Of a DNA stretch of 64,000 nt, positions 61,275-64,000 are shown in pieces (positions within the stretch are counted from its first letter, which is position 1; the number at the start of each line of letters is the position of its first letter). The translations under genes and the position numbers were made by a program. Origin of the DNA: Novosphingobium sp. BW1 (GTDB lineage Bacteria > Pseudomonadota > Alphaproteobacteria > Sphingomonadales > Sphingomonadaceae). The stretch is from assembly GCF_008107685.1 (NCBI RefSeq), contig NZ_VIRF01000060.1, forward strand, positions 28,498-92,497, in the 5' to 3' direction. The notes below the pieces were generated by a model that was given only the letters and a program-made list of their open reading frames with translations, was not told where the DNA came from and searched no databases.

Positions 61275-61484
61275 TTACCGGGACTGCGTCAGGGCCGGAC
61301 CTCGCGTCAGAGCGCCGGTCGAATTGGCAGGTGCGGGGATTTCGGTCTTATCGGAAACTTCACCTTCGTTCTGTTCCTGCGCATGCCACAGGTTACGGCC
61401 AACGAAGATAAACACGATCATCAACGTGATTATGGTGGTCACCGCCACACCTGCGTGGCGTTTACGCTGCGATTTAGAGTTCAT
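61275..61484 (-). CDS. Small single-helix membrane protein
   Basis: 69 residues, GAAGGA seven bases before the ATG. A basic N-terminus (NSKSQRKRHAG) precedes one membrane helix (VAVTTIITLMIVFIFVGRNL), then a polar tail. Not a family I can name. It lies between the catalase-ankyrin genes and the truncated YqcI gene and may belong to the same stress transcript. Confidence 0.5.
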   Translation of the reverse strand: MNSKSQRKRHAGVAVTTIITLMIVFIFVGRNLWHAQEQNEGEVSDKTEIPAPANSTGALTRGPALTQSR

Positions 61485-61517
61485 GCCATGGTCCTTCGGC
61501 GCGCCCAGTTTGACGCT

Positions 61518-61748
61518 TCATGTGCGGGGGCCGTTAGGCGGAGGGATCTCGGCGTCTTCTGTGTGATGCACTCCATCCCGAGCAGTTCCAGCCTGCTCCT
61601 TGTGTCTCCGAGCTTGGGCATCCTGTTCGGCCTGCGGTGGCTTGCGAATATTTGTGCCGGTCTCGCTGCGGTCCCGGCTCTTGCTGGCAGTGCTCAGTCT
61701 ATCGTCCTCTCCAGCTTGAGAGTGCTGGCGCACGTGTTTATCTGGCAT
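61518..61748 (-). CDS. Small charged hypothetical protein
   Basis: 76 residues from MPDKHVRQHS; AAAGGA six bases upstream supports the start, which overlaps the ankyrin gene end by 11 bases. Very hydrophilic, rich in Arg, Asp, Gln and Pro, with no helix-rich or membrane segment; probably disordered. Unknown function. Confidence 0.45.
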   Translation of the reverse strand: MPDKHVRQHSQAGEDDRLSTASKSRDRSETGTNIRKPPQAEQDAQARRHKEQAGTARDGVHHTEDAEIPPPNGPRT

Positions 61749-62306
61749 CAGGTTTCCTTTCTTCGACACTGTGTTGAATCGAACGGGCGAGCGTTTGGTT
61801 ACCTTGGGCGAGGGCGAGAGAGGCTGCATCATTCCCCAAGGCGTCCCTCACACCGGGCTTGGCTCCGGCCTCCAAGAGAAGATCGACTATTTCCTGTCGA
61901 TCAAACAGAGCGGCCATCATGAGTGGCGTTTGCCCGGCCGCGTTGCAAAACGAGGGATCGGCACCCGCCAAAAGCAGCTGACGGGCGATAGGCACGTAGC
62001 CCTTGAACGCCACTCCCATCAGGGCGCTTCCCGCGTTGCCAGGAGGTTCTTTTCCATCGACGCATGCGCCCAGATCCAGCAGTGTTCGACATGTGGTCTC
62101 GTGGCCGTGGTAGCTCGCCAGCACGAGCGGCGAGTGGCCTTTTGCATCGGGCATTTCGATGTCCGCCCCGGCCTCGACCAACGGGGAAATCATATCATCC
62201 CGTCCAATGCGGCAGGCATCGAACAGCAGGTCCTGCAAGCGCGCGGGAGATGGAAGCTGCGCTGCCGGGTCCATTGCCTCGTCGCGCTGCGAAAAAGAGC
62301 CCTGCA

Positions 62307-62307
<1 letters not shown>
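61738..62307 (-). CDS. Ankyrin-repeat protein (AnkB-like, catalase partner)
   Basis: 189 residues with about four ankyrin repeats: SPLVLASYHGHETTCRTLLD, SALMGVAFKGYVPIARQLLL and TPLMMAALFDRQEIVDLLLE. The start overlaps the katE stop (TGATG). In Pseudomonas, an ankyrin protein encoded directly after katB supports catalase activity; the same arrangement here suggests a catalase-assisting role, although katE is now disrupted. Confidence 0.9.
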
Positions 62308-63869
<1,562 letters not shown>

Positions 63870-64000
63870 TGTCAGAGGTGGCCTGGAGAATCTGCACACT
63901 GAGATAATTGGATTTTCTGCCTGAGAGCAGCCAGATGGGCTGCGAGACAGGAGCAGAGAATGAGCAGACGACCCCGGCGCAACCACAGCCCGGCATTCAA
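63870..64000 (+). mobile_element. IS3-family element, left end (continues past window)
   Basis: Begins about 63870 with TGTCAGAGGTGGCCTGGAG, a TG-type IS3 end, immediately where katE similarity stops. It carries the first codons of a transposase OrfA. The other end lies outside the window, so target duplication cannot be checked here. Confidence 0.7.
63960..64000 (+). CDS. IS3-family transposase OrfA (start only)
   Basis: ATG at 63960 with AGGAG nine bases upstream, reading [14 protein letters not shown] to the edge, the usual N-terminus of IS3-type OrfA proteins (R-R-N-H-S-P-A/E-F-K). Only 13 complete codons are visible. Confidence 0.7.
   Translation, partial: MSRRPRRNHSPAF

Overview
The window is high-GC DNA of sphingomonad character (Novosphingobium/Sphingobium-like Alphaproteobacteria). 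The signs are four large TonB-dependent receptors, each beside a catabolic or iron-uptake cluster, Fur-box-like sites of alphaproteobacterial type, and sphingomonad-style small families (YbdD, DUF3861, TorF-like porin). No rRNA, tRNA or CRISPR array was seen. Most of the window reads as an accessory catabolic region with scars of transposition and gene decay.

Layout. (1) 1-14369: a GntR-controlled sugar or sugar-acid locus. A tightly overlapping minus-strand operon (DUF4432 epimerase-like, SDR, CaiB/BaiF CoA-transferase, solute-binding-protein-like, enoyl-CoA hydratase, FAH family, 2-hydroxyacid dehydrogenase, D-glycerate 3-kinase) lies beside a RhaM-type mutarotase, a GntR/FCD regulator, an enolase-superfamily dehydratase, an MFS carrier and a TonB receptor. 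Three promoters share a GTATGAT-type motif. (2) 14372-20330: an IS630 scar, YbdD and CstA (pyruvate/peptide uptake), then a PepSY membrane protein and a siderophore receptor behind two Fur-box-like sites. (3) 20560-23720: gene fragments, a porin, a decayed phosphoesterase, MarR and DUF3861. (4) 23746-27725: aminotransferase, TetR, GhrA-type dehydrogenase and class II aldolase. (5) 28215-29557: a TusA-like small protein and a methyltransferase that resembles MmtN, the methionine S-methyltransferase of DMSP synthesis. A decayed RTX protein and an internally deleted IS5-family element follow. (6) 31134-36143: TolC/HlyD/ABC genes whose ABC subunit has lost its ATPase motifs.

(7) 36376-46693: a LysR-controlled N-acyl-D-amino-acid/D-peptide locus (TonB receptor, S12 hydrolase, D-aminoacylase, D-amino-acid dehydrogenase, RidA, symporter). 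(8) 46919-60828: a periplasmic TTQ amine dehydrogenase (mauBEDA plus a cytochrome c) with a NylC/BapA-type peptidase, a beta-alanine-type transaminase, methylmalonate-semialdehyde dehydrogenase, an amidase, an SSS symporter and a PuuR-like regulator. Together these could release, import and oxidise both halves of a beta-alanyl-amine or another omega-amino amide. (9) 60932-64000: a catalase (KatE type)-ankyrin operon whose katE is cut by an IS3-family element at the right edge.

The strongest candidates for undescribed biology are the CoA-enzyme-containing sugar operon, the amine/beta-amino-acid locus, and the mmtN-like gene with its TusA-like neighbour. All functions are read from sequence alone; substrates are inferences.
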